Assembly: GCA_002503885.1 (NCBI GenBank)
Contig: DASQ01000090.1
Location: forward strand, 1-33,902
Reading direction: 5' to 3'
Source of the DNA: Methanoculleus marisnigri
Lineage (GTDB): Archaea > Halobacteriota > Methanomicrobia > Methanomicrobiales > Methanoculleaceae
Length of the DNA stretch: 33,902 nt
The position numbers and the translations under genes are program-made. The notes beneath the pieces are model-generated. The model saw nothing but the letters and a program-made list of their open reading frames with translations, ran no database searches and was not told the origin of the DNA. How positions within the stretch are numbered: the stretch's first letter is position 1; each line of letters begins with the position of its first letter. Shown here piece after piece: positions 25,243 through 33,144 of this stretch.

Positions 25243-26012
25243 GCCCGCCTGTCCCCGTGTGCGATCTGCGCGGCAAACGCGCCTGCCGTGAACCCGGCGT
25301 CGATATTCACGACCGCGAGGACGGAGCATGCCTGGAGCATGCTCGCAAGCGCCGCCTCGCCGGCCCCCATGTAGCCGTAGCCGGTGCTCACCGGGACACC
25401 GATCACCGGGCGGTCGACGAGCCCGGCGACGATCGCCGGGAGCGTCCCTTCCCGGCCGGCGATCACGACGAAGACGTCTGCCGGTATCAGGTCCCTGAGC
25501 GCCGAGAAAAGGCGGTGGATCCCCGCCACGCCGACGTCGTAAGCGGTCCTGACCTCGCACCCCATCTCCTCGGCGATCAACCTCGCTTCTTCGGCGACAG
25601 GGATGTCGGATGTCCCTGCAGTGAGGATGGCAACGGTCCCCCCCCGTGAGGCGGGCGCATCTCCCGTCGAGAGGACGATGGCCCGTGCCGCCTTCCGGTG
25701 CTCCATCCGGACCTCCGGCGGCAGCCTTGCCTGCAGGGCAACGAGGTGCTCCGGTGAGACCCTCGTCGCGACACACCGGCCCGATGCCTTCACCTGCGCG
25801 AGCATGATGTTTGCAAAGGCCAGAGGATCCTTTCCCTCGGCGAGCACCACCTCGGGCATCCCGCAACGCACGCCCCGTCCAGTGTCGATCCGGGCCATGC
25901 CATCGATCATCTCGATGCGGAGCCCTTCGATGGCGGCCGTCGCCTCGTCCTCAGATATCTCACCGTTACAATACATCCGGAGGATGTCCCTGATGGTGGC
26001 ATTCGGCAGCAT
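25239..26012 (-). CDS. larB: LarB, nickel-pincer cofactor biosynthesis (NaAD carboxylase/hydrolase)
   Basis: 257 residues. The N-terminal region (MLPNATIRDILRMYCNGEIS, then EVVLAEGK) is followed by a PurE-like domain: TVAILTAGTSDIPVAEEARL, VVIAGREGTLPAIVAGLVD and PVIGVPVSTGYGYMGAGE. LarB carboxylates the pyridinium ring of NaAD and splits the dinucleotide. The gene is commonly mis-named AIR carboxylase; the N-terminal extension and GREG motif favour LarB. larC and larE are not in the window. Promoter in the 47-bp divergent gap with the 26060 gene. Confidence 0.9.
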   Translation of the reverse strand: MLPNATIRDILRMYCNGEISEDEATAAIEGLRIEMIDGMARIDTGRGVRCGMPEVVLAEGKDPLAFANIMLAQVKASGRCVATRVSPEHLVALQARLPPEVRMEHRKAARAIVLSTGDAPASRGGTVAILTAGTSDIPVAEEARLIAEEMGCEVRTAYDVGVAGIHRLFSALRDLIPADVFVVIAGREGTLPAIVAGLVDRPVIGVPVSTGYGYMGAGEAALASMLQACSVLAVVNIDAGFTAGAFAAQIAHGDRRA

Positions 26013-26037
26013 AGTTCGATAACAAAAATAGGGGTGT

Positions 26038-26053
26038 AAGTATAATATTACTT
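26038..26053. promoter_or_regulatory. Near-palindromic TATA region between larB and 26060 gene
   Basis: AAGTATAATATTACTT has arms AAGTA and TACTT. On the minus strand it lies 26-41 bases before the larB ATG, the correct place for its TATA box. AAAAATA at about 26024-26030 may serve the plus-strand gene. Confidence 0.45.
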
Positions 26054-26059
26054 CATCTC

Positions 26060-26392
26060 ATGTCGTATCTTGTCTACGTCGCAGGGTTCGGCCTTGCCGT
26101 CACCGCTTTCCTGTGGCTCCGCGACCTGCGGATCTTCTCCAGAACAGGCCTTCCCGGCTACCGGACGGCGGCCTACCGGGGAGTACCTTATACGGCTCTC
26201 GCCCTGCTCGGCTTTTTTGTCACCGCGTTTGCCGAAGCGTGGGAGTACCTCGGCCTCGGCCTGGTCCTTTTAACCCTCTACCTTCAGGGCCGGGTCGACC
26301 GGGAGAACGTATGGCACGGTGAAGGGACCAGCGCGCGGTTCTTCGGCAGGGCAGGGCGCACAAAAGATAAGGGCTCACGCAAGAGACTTTAG
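26060..26392 (+). CDS. Small two-helix membrane protein
   Basis: 110 residues. Hydrophobic segments are SYLVYVAGFGLAVTAFLWL (2-20) and ALALLGFFVTAFAEAWEYLG with its continuation LGLVLLTLYL, so two or three helices. A basic, Gly/Arg-rich tail ends GRAGRTKDKGSRKRL. No family recognised. It is divergent from larB and ends 16 bases before hisS, so it may be cotranscribed with hisS. Confidence 0.6.
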   Translation: MSYLVYVAGFGLAVTAFLWLRDLRIFSRTGLPGYRTAAYRGVPYTALALLGFFVTAFAEAWEYLGLGLVLLTLYLQGRVDRENVWHGEGTSARFFGRAGRTKDKGSRKRL

Positions 26393-26408
26393 TTCAGGAG
26401 AGTACCGA

Positions 26409-27641
26409 ATGCTTCAGAAACCACGGGGAACGCGGGATTTTTTACCCGACGAGATGGAACGACGGCGGCTGATCGAGCAGAGGATGCGGGAAGCGACCCG
26501 CAAGTGGGGATACCGGGAGGTCTGCACGCCCGACTTCGAGCACCTTGAACTCTTCACGATGAAATCCGGCGAGGGAATCATCCAGGAGATGTACGTCTTC
26601 GAGGACAAGGGCGGGAGGCAGATGACGCTCCGGCCCGAGGTGACGGCAGCGGTGCTGCGGATGTACGTCAACGAGGGCAAAGTCCTCCCCAAACCCATCC
26701 GCTGGTGCTACTTCGCCGACTGTTTCCGCTACGAGCGGCCCCAGAAGGGCCGTTACCGGCAGTTCTGGCAGTTCGGCGTCGAGCTGATCGGCGCGGACAC
26801 GGCAAGCGCCGACGCCGAGGTGATCATGCTCGCCGACGAGACGCTCCGGTCGAGCGGAGTCACGTTCGACCTCCATGTAGGCCACCTCGCGCCGATGAAG
26901 CATCTCCTCGCCGACCTTGCCCCCGGCGACCAGCGGGCGATCATGGCCTGTCTCGACAAGCACGACCAGGAAGGGCTCAAAGCGGCTCTCGTCGGCCGGG
27001 GGCTCACCCGCCTCACCGAGCCCCTTGCCGCCCTCTCGGAGTGCCGCACCATCCCCGAGATCTTCGAGATTGTGGGCGACGTCCCGGAACGCGCGCGGAT
27101 CGAGGAGACGTTCGCACTCCTCGACTCCCAGAATATCAACTACCAGCCGGACTTCGGGATCGCCCGGGGGCTTGACTACTACACGGGAATGGTCTTTGAG
27201 GCGTTCGCCAGGAACCTCGGCGCGGAGAACCAGATCCTCGGCGGCGGCACCTACCGGCTCGCCCACCTCTTCGGCGGCGACGACGTCGCCTCCTCGGGGT
27301 TCGCCATAGGGTTTGACCGGGTCATGGTCTCGGTCGGGGACTTTGCGCTGGAGAGCAGACCTGTCGTCGGCGTCGTCTGCATGCCCGAAGCACGGGCACG
27401 GGCGCTCGAGGTTGCCCGGGCCTTCCGGGATGCGGGGATCCGGGCCGAAGCCGACCTGATGCAGCGGGGGATGGGTGCCCAGGTCTCTCACGCCGCCAGG
27501 ACCGCGGACTTTGCCGTGGTCCTCGGGAAGCGTGAGGTCGAGGCGGGCACGGTGACCCTCAGGGATCTCCACTCAGGCGAGCAGCAGGAGAGGAGCCTTG
27601 AGGACGCCATCGCTGAGGTAGCACGGCATGGTGCTTGCTGA
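26409..27641 (+). CDS. hisS: Histidyl-tRNA synthetase
   Basis: 410 residues; class II synthetase charging tRNA-His. The start MLQKPRGTRDFLPDEM with GGAGAG upstream is canonical; a longer frame from 26319 is rejected because it overlaps the previous gene and adds no family sequence. Motif 2 region RPEVTAAVLRMYV and RYERPQKGRYRQFWQFG (motif 2 loop), the histidine A-box GLDYYTGMVFEAF, and motif 3 SGFAIGFDRVMV. The C-terminal anticodon-binding domain (VGVVCMPEARARALEV) follows. It overlaps top6B by 14 bases. Confidence 0.96.
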   Translation: MLQKPRGTRDFLPDEMERRRLIEQRMREATRKWGYREVCTPDFEHLELFTMKSGEGIIQEMYVFEDKGGRQMTLRPEVTAAVLRMYVNEGKVLPKPIRWCYFADCFRYERPQKGRYRQFWQFGVELIGADTASADAEVIMLADETLRSSGVTFDLHVGHLAPMKHLLADLAPGDQRAIMACLDKHDQEGLKAALVGRGLTRLTEPLAALSECRTIPEIFEIVGDVPERARIEETFALLDSQNINYQPDFGIARGLDYYTGMVFEAFARNLGAENQILGGGTYRLAHLFGGDDVASSGFAIGFDRVMVSVGDFALESRPVVGVVCMPEARARALEVARAFRDAGIRAEADLMQRGMGAQVSHAARTADFAVVLGKREVEAGTVTLRDLHSGEQQERSLEDAIAEVARHGAC

Positions 27642-29430
27642 AGACCTCGCCAAACAGCAGCGGAGCATCAGCGTCGCGGAGTTCTTCGAGAAGAACAAGC
27701 ACCTGCTCGGCTTCGACTCCCCGACCCGCGGCATCATCACCACCATCAAGGAGGCGGTGGACAACGCGCTCGACGCCTGCGAGGAGGCGGAGGTGCTCCC
27801 CGACATCTTTGTCGGCGTAAAGAGAATCGATGCCGAGGTCTACCGGATAACGGTCGAGGACAACGGCCCCGGGATCGTGCCGGAGAACGTCCCCCTGGTC
27901 TTCGGGAAGCTCCTCTACGGGTCGCGGTTCCACCAGATCCGGCAGAGCCGGGGGCAGCAGGGCATCGGGATATCGGCGGCGGTGCTGTATGCGCAGCTCA
28001 CCACCGGCACCCCGGCGCTGGTCACCTCCCGGACGGGGGCAAAGGCGAGGGCCCACCGGTTCGAACTGATGATCAAAACCGAGACCAACGAGCCGGAGGT
28101 CGTCAGCCACGAAGAGATCGACTGGGACCGGATGCACGGTACCCGGATCGAGATCCAGTTCAAGAGTTCCCTTGCCGCAAAGAAGCGGCTGGTGGACTAC
28201 CTCCGCCTCACCGCGATCGTCAACCCGCACGCCCGGATCACGGCCGATATCGACGGCGAGGTGACGACGTTCGAGCGGGTAGCGAGCGAGGTTCCCCCGT
28301 GCCCCAAGCCCATCCTCCCCCACCCGCACGGGATCGAGTTCGGGGCCTTGAAGAGGATCGCGGCCACGAGCAGCGGGACGGTCGAGGAGTTCCTCGTCGG
28401 CAGTTTCTCCCGGGTCGGGAAGAAGACCGCGGACGAGATGATCGCTCTTGCAAAACTCAAACCCGCCCGGAAAGTGAACAGACTCGAATCGGACGAATTA
28501 AAGCGGCTCCTCGACGCCATGCAGGCCGTGAAGGTCCCTGCCCCGCCGGCGCAGCAGTGCCTCTCCCCCATCGGGGAGGACCTGATCTGCAGGGGGCTTG
28601 AGAAGGAGATCCAGCTCGACTTCATCAAAGCCCGCACCCGCCCGAGCATGGTCCACGGCGGGCACTCGTTCATCATCGAGGCGGCGATCGGCTACGGCGG
28701 CAGGATCCCCCCCGAAGGGAACGCCCAGATCTTCCGGTTCGCAAACCGTGTCCCGCTCCTCTACCAGCAGGGCGCCTGTGCGATCACGAACTGCGTCTCG
28801 CAGGTGAACTGGAAGGGTTACGGCCTCTCGCAGCAGGGCCTCCCCATGGGTCCGGCGCTGATCATGGTCCATGTGGCATCCACGAACGTCCCCTTCACGA
28901 GCGAGAGCAAGGACGCGGTCGCGTCCATCCCGGAGATCGAGCGGGAGGTCGTCCTCGTGCTCCAGGAACTCGGCCGGGAACTCAAGAGCTACCTCTCCCG
29001 CCGGGACAAAAAGAAGCAGCAGGACGACCGCGCCCGGGCGATATGCTCGATCATCCCTGAGATCGCCGCGAAAGTGAGCGAGATCGTCGAGCTTCCCCTG
29101 GTGGACACCTCCCCGATCGAGGGAAAGATCATGCGGAAGATCGTCGCCAAGAAACGGACGAGCGACGGGAAGGTCCACATCTATGTGAACAACTACACCG
29201 CGCGGGAGGTTACGTTCGTCCTCTACAACCTCTCGCGTGATGCGGCGGCGGATGCAGAGCCCCGGCCGGACTTCACGGACCATATCGATGGGGAGTACAA
29301 CAAGGTCTGGCGGTGCACGCTTGCCCCCGGCGCGGCCTGGCAGGTCGCCTATACGGGGGCGGGCGACGGATCGCTCGATCTGCGCGGCGTGGAGGACGGC
29401 ATGAAAGTGGTGGTGGATCTCGATGTCTAG
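27628..29430 (+). CDS. top6B: DNA topoisomerase VI subunit B
   Basis: 600 residues; the GHKL ATPase subunit of the type IIB enzyme. EAVDNALDACEEA (N-box), VEDNGPGIVPENV (G1) and SRGQQGIGISAAVLYAQL (G2) form the ATP site. An H2TH region (about 230-305) follows, then the transducer domain with the catalytic-lysine-type loop in NWKGYGLSQQGLPMGP, and a C-terminal Ig-like domain (KVHIYVNNYTAREVTFVLYN). Length matches methanogen Top6B with its C-terminal extension. Overlaps hisS at the start and top6A at the end (eight bases), so the three are one operon. Confidence 0.97.
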   Translation: MVLAEDLAKQQRSISVAEFFEKNKHLLGFDSPTRGIITTIKEAVDNALDACEEAEVLPDIFVGVKRIDAEVYRITVEDNGPGIVPENVPLVFGKLLYGSRFHQIRQSRGQQGIGISAAVLYAQLTTGTPALVTSRTGAKARAHRFELMIKTETNEPEVVSHEEIDWDRMHGTRIEIQFKSSLAAKKRLVDYLRLTAIVNPHARITADIDGEVTTFERVASEVPPCPKPILPHPHGIEFGALKRIAATSSGTVEEFLVGSFSRVGKKTADEMIALAKLKPARKVNRLESDELKRLLDAMQAVKVPAPPAQQCLSPIGEDLICRGLEKEIQLDFIKARTRPSMVHGGHSFIIEAAIGYGGRIPPEGNAQIFRFANRVPLLYQQGACAITNCVSQVNWKGYGLSQQGLPMGPALIMVHVASTNVPFTSESKDAVASIPEIEREVVLVLQELGRELKSYLSRRDKKKQQDDRARAICSIIPEIAAKVSEIVELPLVDTSPIEGKIMRKIVAKKRTSDGKVHIYVNNYTAREVTFVLYNLSRDAAADAEPRPDFTDHIDGEYNKVWRCTLAPGAAWQVAYTGAGDGSLDLRGVEDGMKVVVDLDV

Positions 29431-30511
29431 GGAAGAGATGGATGCGCTGGCAAAGGAACGGCTCGTCGGTATCGCCCGCACCTGGTACGACCAGATACGG
29501 GACGGCATCGTGCCGTTTATCCGGCTGCCGACGCGGACGAAGCGGAATATTGCATACGACGACGAAAGCGAGGTCTGGAAGTACGGCGATAGGGAGAGCA
29601 CCCGGGCGGCTACGACCGAAAAAGGCGCGGCCCACCTCTTAAAGATGGCCTACCTCGTCTGGTTCTTAAAAAAGCAACTCGTGGAGAACCGGTCGTCGAC
29701 ATTAAGAGAACTCTACTACATCTCCGAGGGCTGGAAGAAGGGGAAGTTCGCCGCCCAGGACGAGAGCAACCTCTTGATCGAGGATCTCGAGATCATCACG
29801 GAGGTGCAGCGGGAGGCGTTCCACCTCCGGCCCGAGGAGGACGGGGCCTCGCTCTTCGGACCCCTTAGGATACGGGAGACCACCCGGCGCGGCGTGCGGG
29901 AGATGCACTGCCAGGAGGATGTCGGGGAGGCGGGTTACCCCATCCCGAACAACGTCGACAGCCTCGACTTCATCGAGCACGACGCGAAGTTCGTCATCGC
30001 CATCGAGACCGGCGGTATGTACGCCCGTCTGATGGAGAACGGGTTCGACGAGGAGTACGGGGCGGTCCTGGTCCACCTGAAAGGGCAGCCGGCACGCTCC
30101 ACGCGGCGGGTCCTGCGGAAACTCAACGACTCGCTCGGTCTGCCCGTCGTGGTCTTCACCGACGGCGACCCCTGGTCCTACCGGATCTACGCGAGCGTCG
30201 CCTACGGCTCGATCAAGAGCGCCCACATGTCGGAACTTCTGGCAACCCCCCAGGCGCAGTTCATCGGCGTGCAGCCCTCCGACATATCCGACTACAACCT
30301 CCCCTCCGACCACCTCACGGAGCAGGACATCAACGCCTTAAAAGCGGAGCTGACCGATCCGAGGTTTGCGACCGATTACTGGCATAACCAGATCCACCTG
30401 CAGCTCGATATGAAGGTGAAGTCGGAACAGCAGGCGTTCGCGAGCCGGGGGCTCGACTTCGTGACGAAGGAGTACCTGCCGACGAGGTTGTCGGAGATGG
30501 GGGTTATCTAG
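29423..30511 (+). CDS. top6A: DNA topoisomerase VI subunit A
   Basis: 362 residues; Spo11-like DNA-cleaving subunit. Catalytic tyrosine in TLRELYYISEGW near residue 98. Toprim domain with glutamate in KFVIAIETGGMYARL and the acidic pair VVVFTDGDPWSYRI (Mg2+ binding). The 5Y-CAP winged helix covers about 70-160. ATG overlaps the top6B stop by eight bases. Both subunits are intact, so the complex is probably functional. Confidence 0.97.
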   Translation: MSREEMDALAKERLVGIARTWYDQIRDGIVPFIRLPTRTKRNIAYDDESEVWKYGDRESTRAATTEKGAAHLLKMAYLVWFLKKQLVENRSSTLRELYYISEGWKKGKFAAQDESNLLIEDLEIITEVQREAFHLRPEEDGASLFGPLRIRETTRRGVREMHCQEDVGEAGYPIPNNVDSLDFIEHDAKFVIAIETGGMYARLMENGFDEEYGAVLVHLKGQPARSTRRVLRKLNDSLGLPVVVFTDGDPWSYRIYASVAYGSIKSAHMSELLATPQAQFIGVQPSDISDYNLPSDHLTEQDINALKAELTDPRFATDYWHNQIHLQLDMKVKSEQQAFASRGLDFVTKEYLPTRLSEMGVI

Positions 30512-30530
30512 AGCGGGGCTCCGGGGAGCA

Positions 30531-30560
30531 CTTTCACCCCGCACGGCACATCTTAATGCC
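30531..30560 (+). promoter_or_regulatory. Duplicated promoter, copy A
   Basis: CTTTCACCCC-G-CACGG-CAC-ATCTTAATGCC; 24 of 30 bases match copy B at 30918-30947. The ATCTTAA TATA-like box lies about 40 bases before ATG 30594 with the expected start near 30578. Confidence 0.55.
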
Positions 30561-30593
30561 TGGCAGCAATCAAAATCAGAACCGGTGAAGAGA

Positions 30594-30905
30594 ATGCTAC
30601 GAACCAGGATTGTGATCGATAGGATCCGAAAAGATGGGCTTGTTTTCGCCTCGGATTACTCGGACTGCGACCATTCAACAGAGGGTTTCAGGAAGGTCAT
30701 GTTCCGGGCGAAGGAAGGGCCTGCCCTCAAAATCGGGGCGGCATACTCGCTCGAGTATGAGACGGAGGACATCCTCAAACCCTTCACGCAAAAAAGCCGG
30801 AGCGGGAAGACAACCTACCATTACCCTCAGAGGTTCTACCACAAAATTACAAACATCACTCTGGTATCAACTGAACCCGATCCGGACCTCCTGCTGGAAC
30901 TTTAA
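30594..30905 (+). CDS. Small protein of unknown function
   Basis: 103 residues from ATG 30594, with GGTGAAG upstream; an in-frame GTG at 30585 would add three residues. It is basic at the start (MLRTRIVIDRIRKDGLVF), with alternating hydrophobic residues suggesting a beta-rich fold (AAYSLEYETEDIL, YHKITNITLVSTE). No membrane segment, no recognised family. The same frame stays open after the stop to about 31090, including a run that looks coding (SDGAASGWQPYDDPEG), so the gene may once have been longer or that run may be an RNA element. Confidence 0.6.
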   Translation: MLRTRIVIDRIRKDGLVFASDYSDCDHSTEGFRKVMFRAKEGPALKIGAAYSLEYETEDILKPFTQKSRSGKTTYHYPQRFYHKITNITLVSTEPDPDLLLEL

Positions 30906-30917
30906 CCCCAAAAATCG

Positions 30918-30947
30918 CTTTCACCCCACACGGTCTATCTTAACGGC
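30918..30947 (+). promoter_or_regulatory. Duplicated promoter, copy B
   Basis: CTTTCACCCC-A-CACGG-TCT-ATCTTAACGGC. The ATCTTAA box is at 30937-30943, so transcription should begin at about 30965-30967, exactly where the 54-nt structured element starts. Confidence 0.5.
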
Positions 30948-30966
30948 GCAGTACCTCGAATCTGGA

Positions 30967-31020
30967 GTGACGGCGCTGCGAGCGGCTGGCAACCCTACGA
31001 CGACCCCGAAGGGACGTCAC
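30967..31020 (+). ncRNA. Candidate 54-nt structured RNA (three-way junction)
   Basis: The ends GTGACG (30967-30972) and CGTCAC (31015-31020) pair perfectly. Inside, GCTG-CGAG-CGGC can form a second stem and CCCT...AGGG a third, around the unpaired TGGCAA. The core GGCTGGCAACCCT loosely recalls the SAM-IV-type GGCAACC junction, but no complete match can be shown. No plus-strand gene follows. The 3' end runs over the stop codon of the convergent ATPase gene. On the other strand the same fold would cap that gene's 3' end. The RNA is unproven. Confidence 0.35.
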
Positions 31021-32306
31021 AACTCTTCCAGCCATTCAGCGATCGAGACGATGCGGACTGTCCGACCATCGATGGTTGTCTCCGCTGACTCCGACGCAGT
31101 GACGACCGTCCCCTCAGCAAGGCCATGTGCGACCATCGCCTCGACAAGCCCCCGCATCTCCCGGTGCCTCGTGACGTCATCCTGCAGGGACTGCGTCACC
31201 TGGATGGCCCGGACGATCGTCTGGCCTGACCGTACCAGGAAGTCGCACTCGTAGCGGTCCCGGTGGTAGAAGACCTCACCGTACTTCTTCATCAGGGCGA
31301 TGAAGACAATGTTTTCCAGGAGTCTCCCACGATTTTCGGAGAATGCAAATGCAACGGCGTTTACCAGGCCGGGGTCCACGAAATAGATCTTTTTTGGGTT
31401 TGCAACCTGTTTTTTTGCAGAATAATCGAATTTCATCAGAGGATACAGGAGGAACGCGTTCCCGGCGTACTCGATGTACTCTCTCACGGTATCCGGTGCG
31501 ATATTGAGGGTCCGGGCAATCTGGTTGTACGAGACGGCGTTGCCGGCATTTGATATGAGATAATAGAGCAGGTCTACAACCTCGCTGTTCTTCCTCAATC
31601 TGTTTGGATAGATGATATCCTTGAGATAGATCGTCTCGTAGTAATTTTTGAGTATCTGCATCTTCAGATCCCTGTCCTTTTCAAGGACCACGCGAGGGAA
31701 ACCGCCGTATTTCAGGTAGGTCTCAAAATAATGCCTCTTCTCGATGATTGTCGGGTTCAGAATACCCTGAAAACGAAGAAACTCAGGGAAAGAGAGAGGA
31801 TATACGGTACAGGGAAAATACCTGCCCGAGAGGAGGCGGCTGCTCTCCTGCCTGAGCAGCGCGGATGTGGAGCCGGTCAGGATACATTTGACTGTACTCG
31901 TTGTGTCATAGAGGGTTTTGATGGTGGGCACCCAGGCAGGATAGTGCTGAACCTCGTCGATACAGAGATAGAGCCGTTCGAGTTCGGGGTGGCGGGCAAG
32001 ATGGTCCTCGACAATGCGACGGATCAGCCAGGGATCGTCTGCCATCGAGAGGAGGAGTGGTTCGTCCATGGTGATGAAGAGGATGGCCCTGCCGGGCACA
32101 CCGCTTCTGAGAAGGGAACTGATGATCTGGTACACAAGCGTCGACTTCCCTGTCCTGCGTGCACCGACAAGGAGGAGCACCTCCGGCGCACCAAGGTACT
32201 GCTTCAGGAAAGGAAAGAAAGAAAGTCGTTCAACGCCGGTTTCGAACTCTTTTCCGAACCACCAGGGGTTCTGGCTCTCGAGTGCGATCTGTAGCCTCTC
32301 GTCCAT
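31017..32306 (-). CDS. AAA_14/DUF4143 family ATPase
   Basis: 429 residues. Walker A LLLVGARRTGKST near 45-57, Walker B LYLCIDEVQHYP, and sensor-1 LTGSTSALL. A winged-helix segment (NAVSYNQIARTLNIAPDTVREY) is followed by a C-terminal DUF4143 nuclease-like fold with CDFLVRSGQ...RAIQVTQSL, where the usual E-X-K is Q-V-T, so nuclease activity is probably lost. Function unknown; such genes are common in accessory regions. Base composition is more AT-rich than neighbours, a sign of transfer. No ribosome site; ATG probably starts a leaderless message. Confidence 0.9.
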   Translation of the reverse strand: MDERLQIALESQNPWWFGKEFETGVERLSFFPFLKQYLGAPEVLLLVGARRTGKSTLVYQIISSLLRSGVPGRAILFITMDEPLLLSMADDPWLIRRIVEDHLARHPELERLYLCIDEVQHYPAWVPTIKTLYDTTSTVKCILTGSTSALLRQESSRLLSGRYFPCTVYPLSFPEFLRFQGILNPTIIEKRHYFETYLKYGGFPRVVLEKDRDLKMQILKNYYETIYLKDIIYPNRLRKNSEVVDLLYYLISNAGNAVSYNQIARTLNIAPDTVREYIEYAGNAFLLYPLMKFDYSAKKQVANPKKIYFVDPGLVNAVAFAFSENRGRLLENIVFIALMKKYGEVFYHRDRYECDFLVRSGQTIVRAIQVTQSLQDDVTRHREMRGLVEAMVAHGLAEGTVVTASESAETTIDGRTVRIVSIAEWLEEL

Positions 32307-32312
32307 CTATCG

Positions 32313-32340
32313 ATCATACTCGATGATTATCTATAAAAGT
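32313..32340 (-). promoter_or_regulatory. Promoter and palindrome of the AAA_14 gene
   Basis: TATA box (ACTTTTATAG on the minus strand, 32331-32340), then a palindrome ATCAT-ACTCG-ATGAT at 32313-32327 between TATA and the likely start. This is a possible repressor site. Confidence 0.4.
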
Positions 32341-32594
32341 GTCGATTATGATCTATTATTCTCACCGCATCCCGGAAAGCGCGTCGGGTGAACTCTTCCG
32401 GGCAGGTCGGTCGATCCCGGCTTTTTGATCTCGTGCAGACCGCGGCCACCTCGCCAGGGTCGTACCGGAGACGGACCTCCCGGCCCGCCCCGGGCATGAG
32501 ATCGGCGATCCGGTTTCGCTATCCCGTTTTAAAGCACGCAGTTCCGGCAGTCCTGCGCCCCACACGCGAGGTTCTCGATCTTCCACCGAAGCGC
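32341..32594. other. Degenerate stretch, no intact gene
   Basis: Protein-like sequence shifts between minus-strand frames (for example GLPELRALKRDSETGSP in one and VRLRYDPGEVAAV in another). The second recalls the beta-barrel end of Mu/IS-type transposases, but this is weak. No frame supports a complete gene. Confidence 0.35.
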
Positions 32595-32813
32595 CTACCG
32601 CTTGATACCCTTGATCACCTCGGCCGGATGGTGCCGGGGAACTGAATACTCCCCTTTTTCGGAAGCAGCCCGGACCTCCGCAAAGGAAAACCGGCTCACC
32701 GATAGCGGGATGTGCGGAAAGACGTGATGAAAGGCCGGAGTGGAGAAAAACCACGTGATGCCCGTGGGGCCACAGGCATACCGGATGAAAATATGCAGGT
32801 GACCCATTTTCAT
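32595..32813 (-). CDS. Short open frame after the cyclase remnant, doubtful
   Basis: 72 codons (MKMGHLHIFIRYACGP... to KGIKR), ten bases after the cyclase stop. It could be a small gene, or the decayed, frameshifted second half of the cyclase: FPHIPLSVSRFSF sits where full-length cyclases have a similar FP-hydrophobic segment. Low confidence either way. Confidence 0.3.
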   Translation of the reverse strand: MKMGHLHIFIRYACGPTGITWFFSTPAFHHVFPHIPLSVSRFSFAEVRAASEKGEYSVPRHHPAEVIKGIKR

Positions 32814-32823
32814 ACGAAAGGTT

Positions 32824-33144
32824 TTACTCTCCAGGGCCGGTCCGGACGAACGTCACATTTCGGTGGAGCACACCCTCGATGAAGAGCGGGGCGGTCACCT
32901 GCCGGACGGTGCCGCCGGGTGCAAAGACCGCCTCCGGTGCGAGGAGGGCCTTAACCGATCCCCCGTCCGGGCAGAAGTGCCCCGGAAGGTCGATGTGTGT
33001 CCCGGCGTGGCTTGATACGGCGATCAGGCTCTTGTTCTCCGCGTCTCCCCCTTCAATCGATTTTGTGGGGGTTATCGTGAGCGGTTCCGTTCCGGGATAG
33101 AGTGGGGTCGCCCGGTTCAGGGGGTATGAGATCGGGATGAGCAT
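32824..33144 (-). pseudogene. Cyclase (kynurenine-formamidase-like) family, C-terminal half missing
   Basis: 106 residues. The metal-binding motif SSHAGTHIDLPGHF (HxGTHxDxPxHF) at about 44-57 is intact, preceded by the typical MLIPISYPLNRATPLYPGTE. Family members are about 200 residues or more. This one stops at FVRTGPGE, where others continue with the second half holding further catalytic residues. It overlaps the HAD gene by 28 bases, so it was probably cotranscribed with it. Either a truncated gene or a decaying one. Confidence 0.7.

Noticed and set aside
24726..25866. Long minus-strand frame extending nadM upstream to 25866 and the coiled-coil gene upstream to 24833
   Set aside because: These extensions are antisense-phase shadows inside larB and nadM; the ATGA overlap and ribosome site fix the true starts.
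30967..31020. Assigning the element to a known SAM riboswitch class
   Set aside because: Only the GGCAACC-like junction is shared; stems, spacing and a downstream SAM-related gene are lacking.
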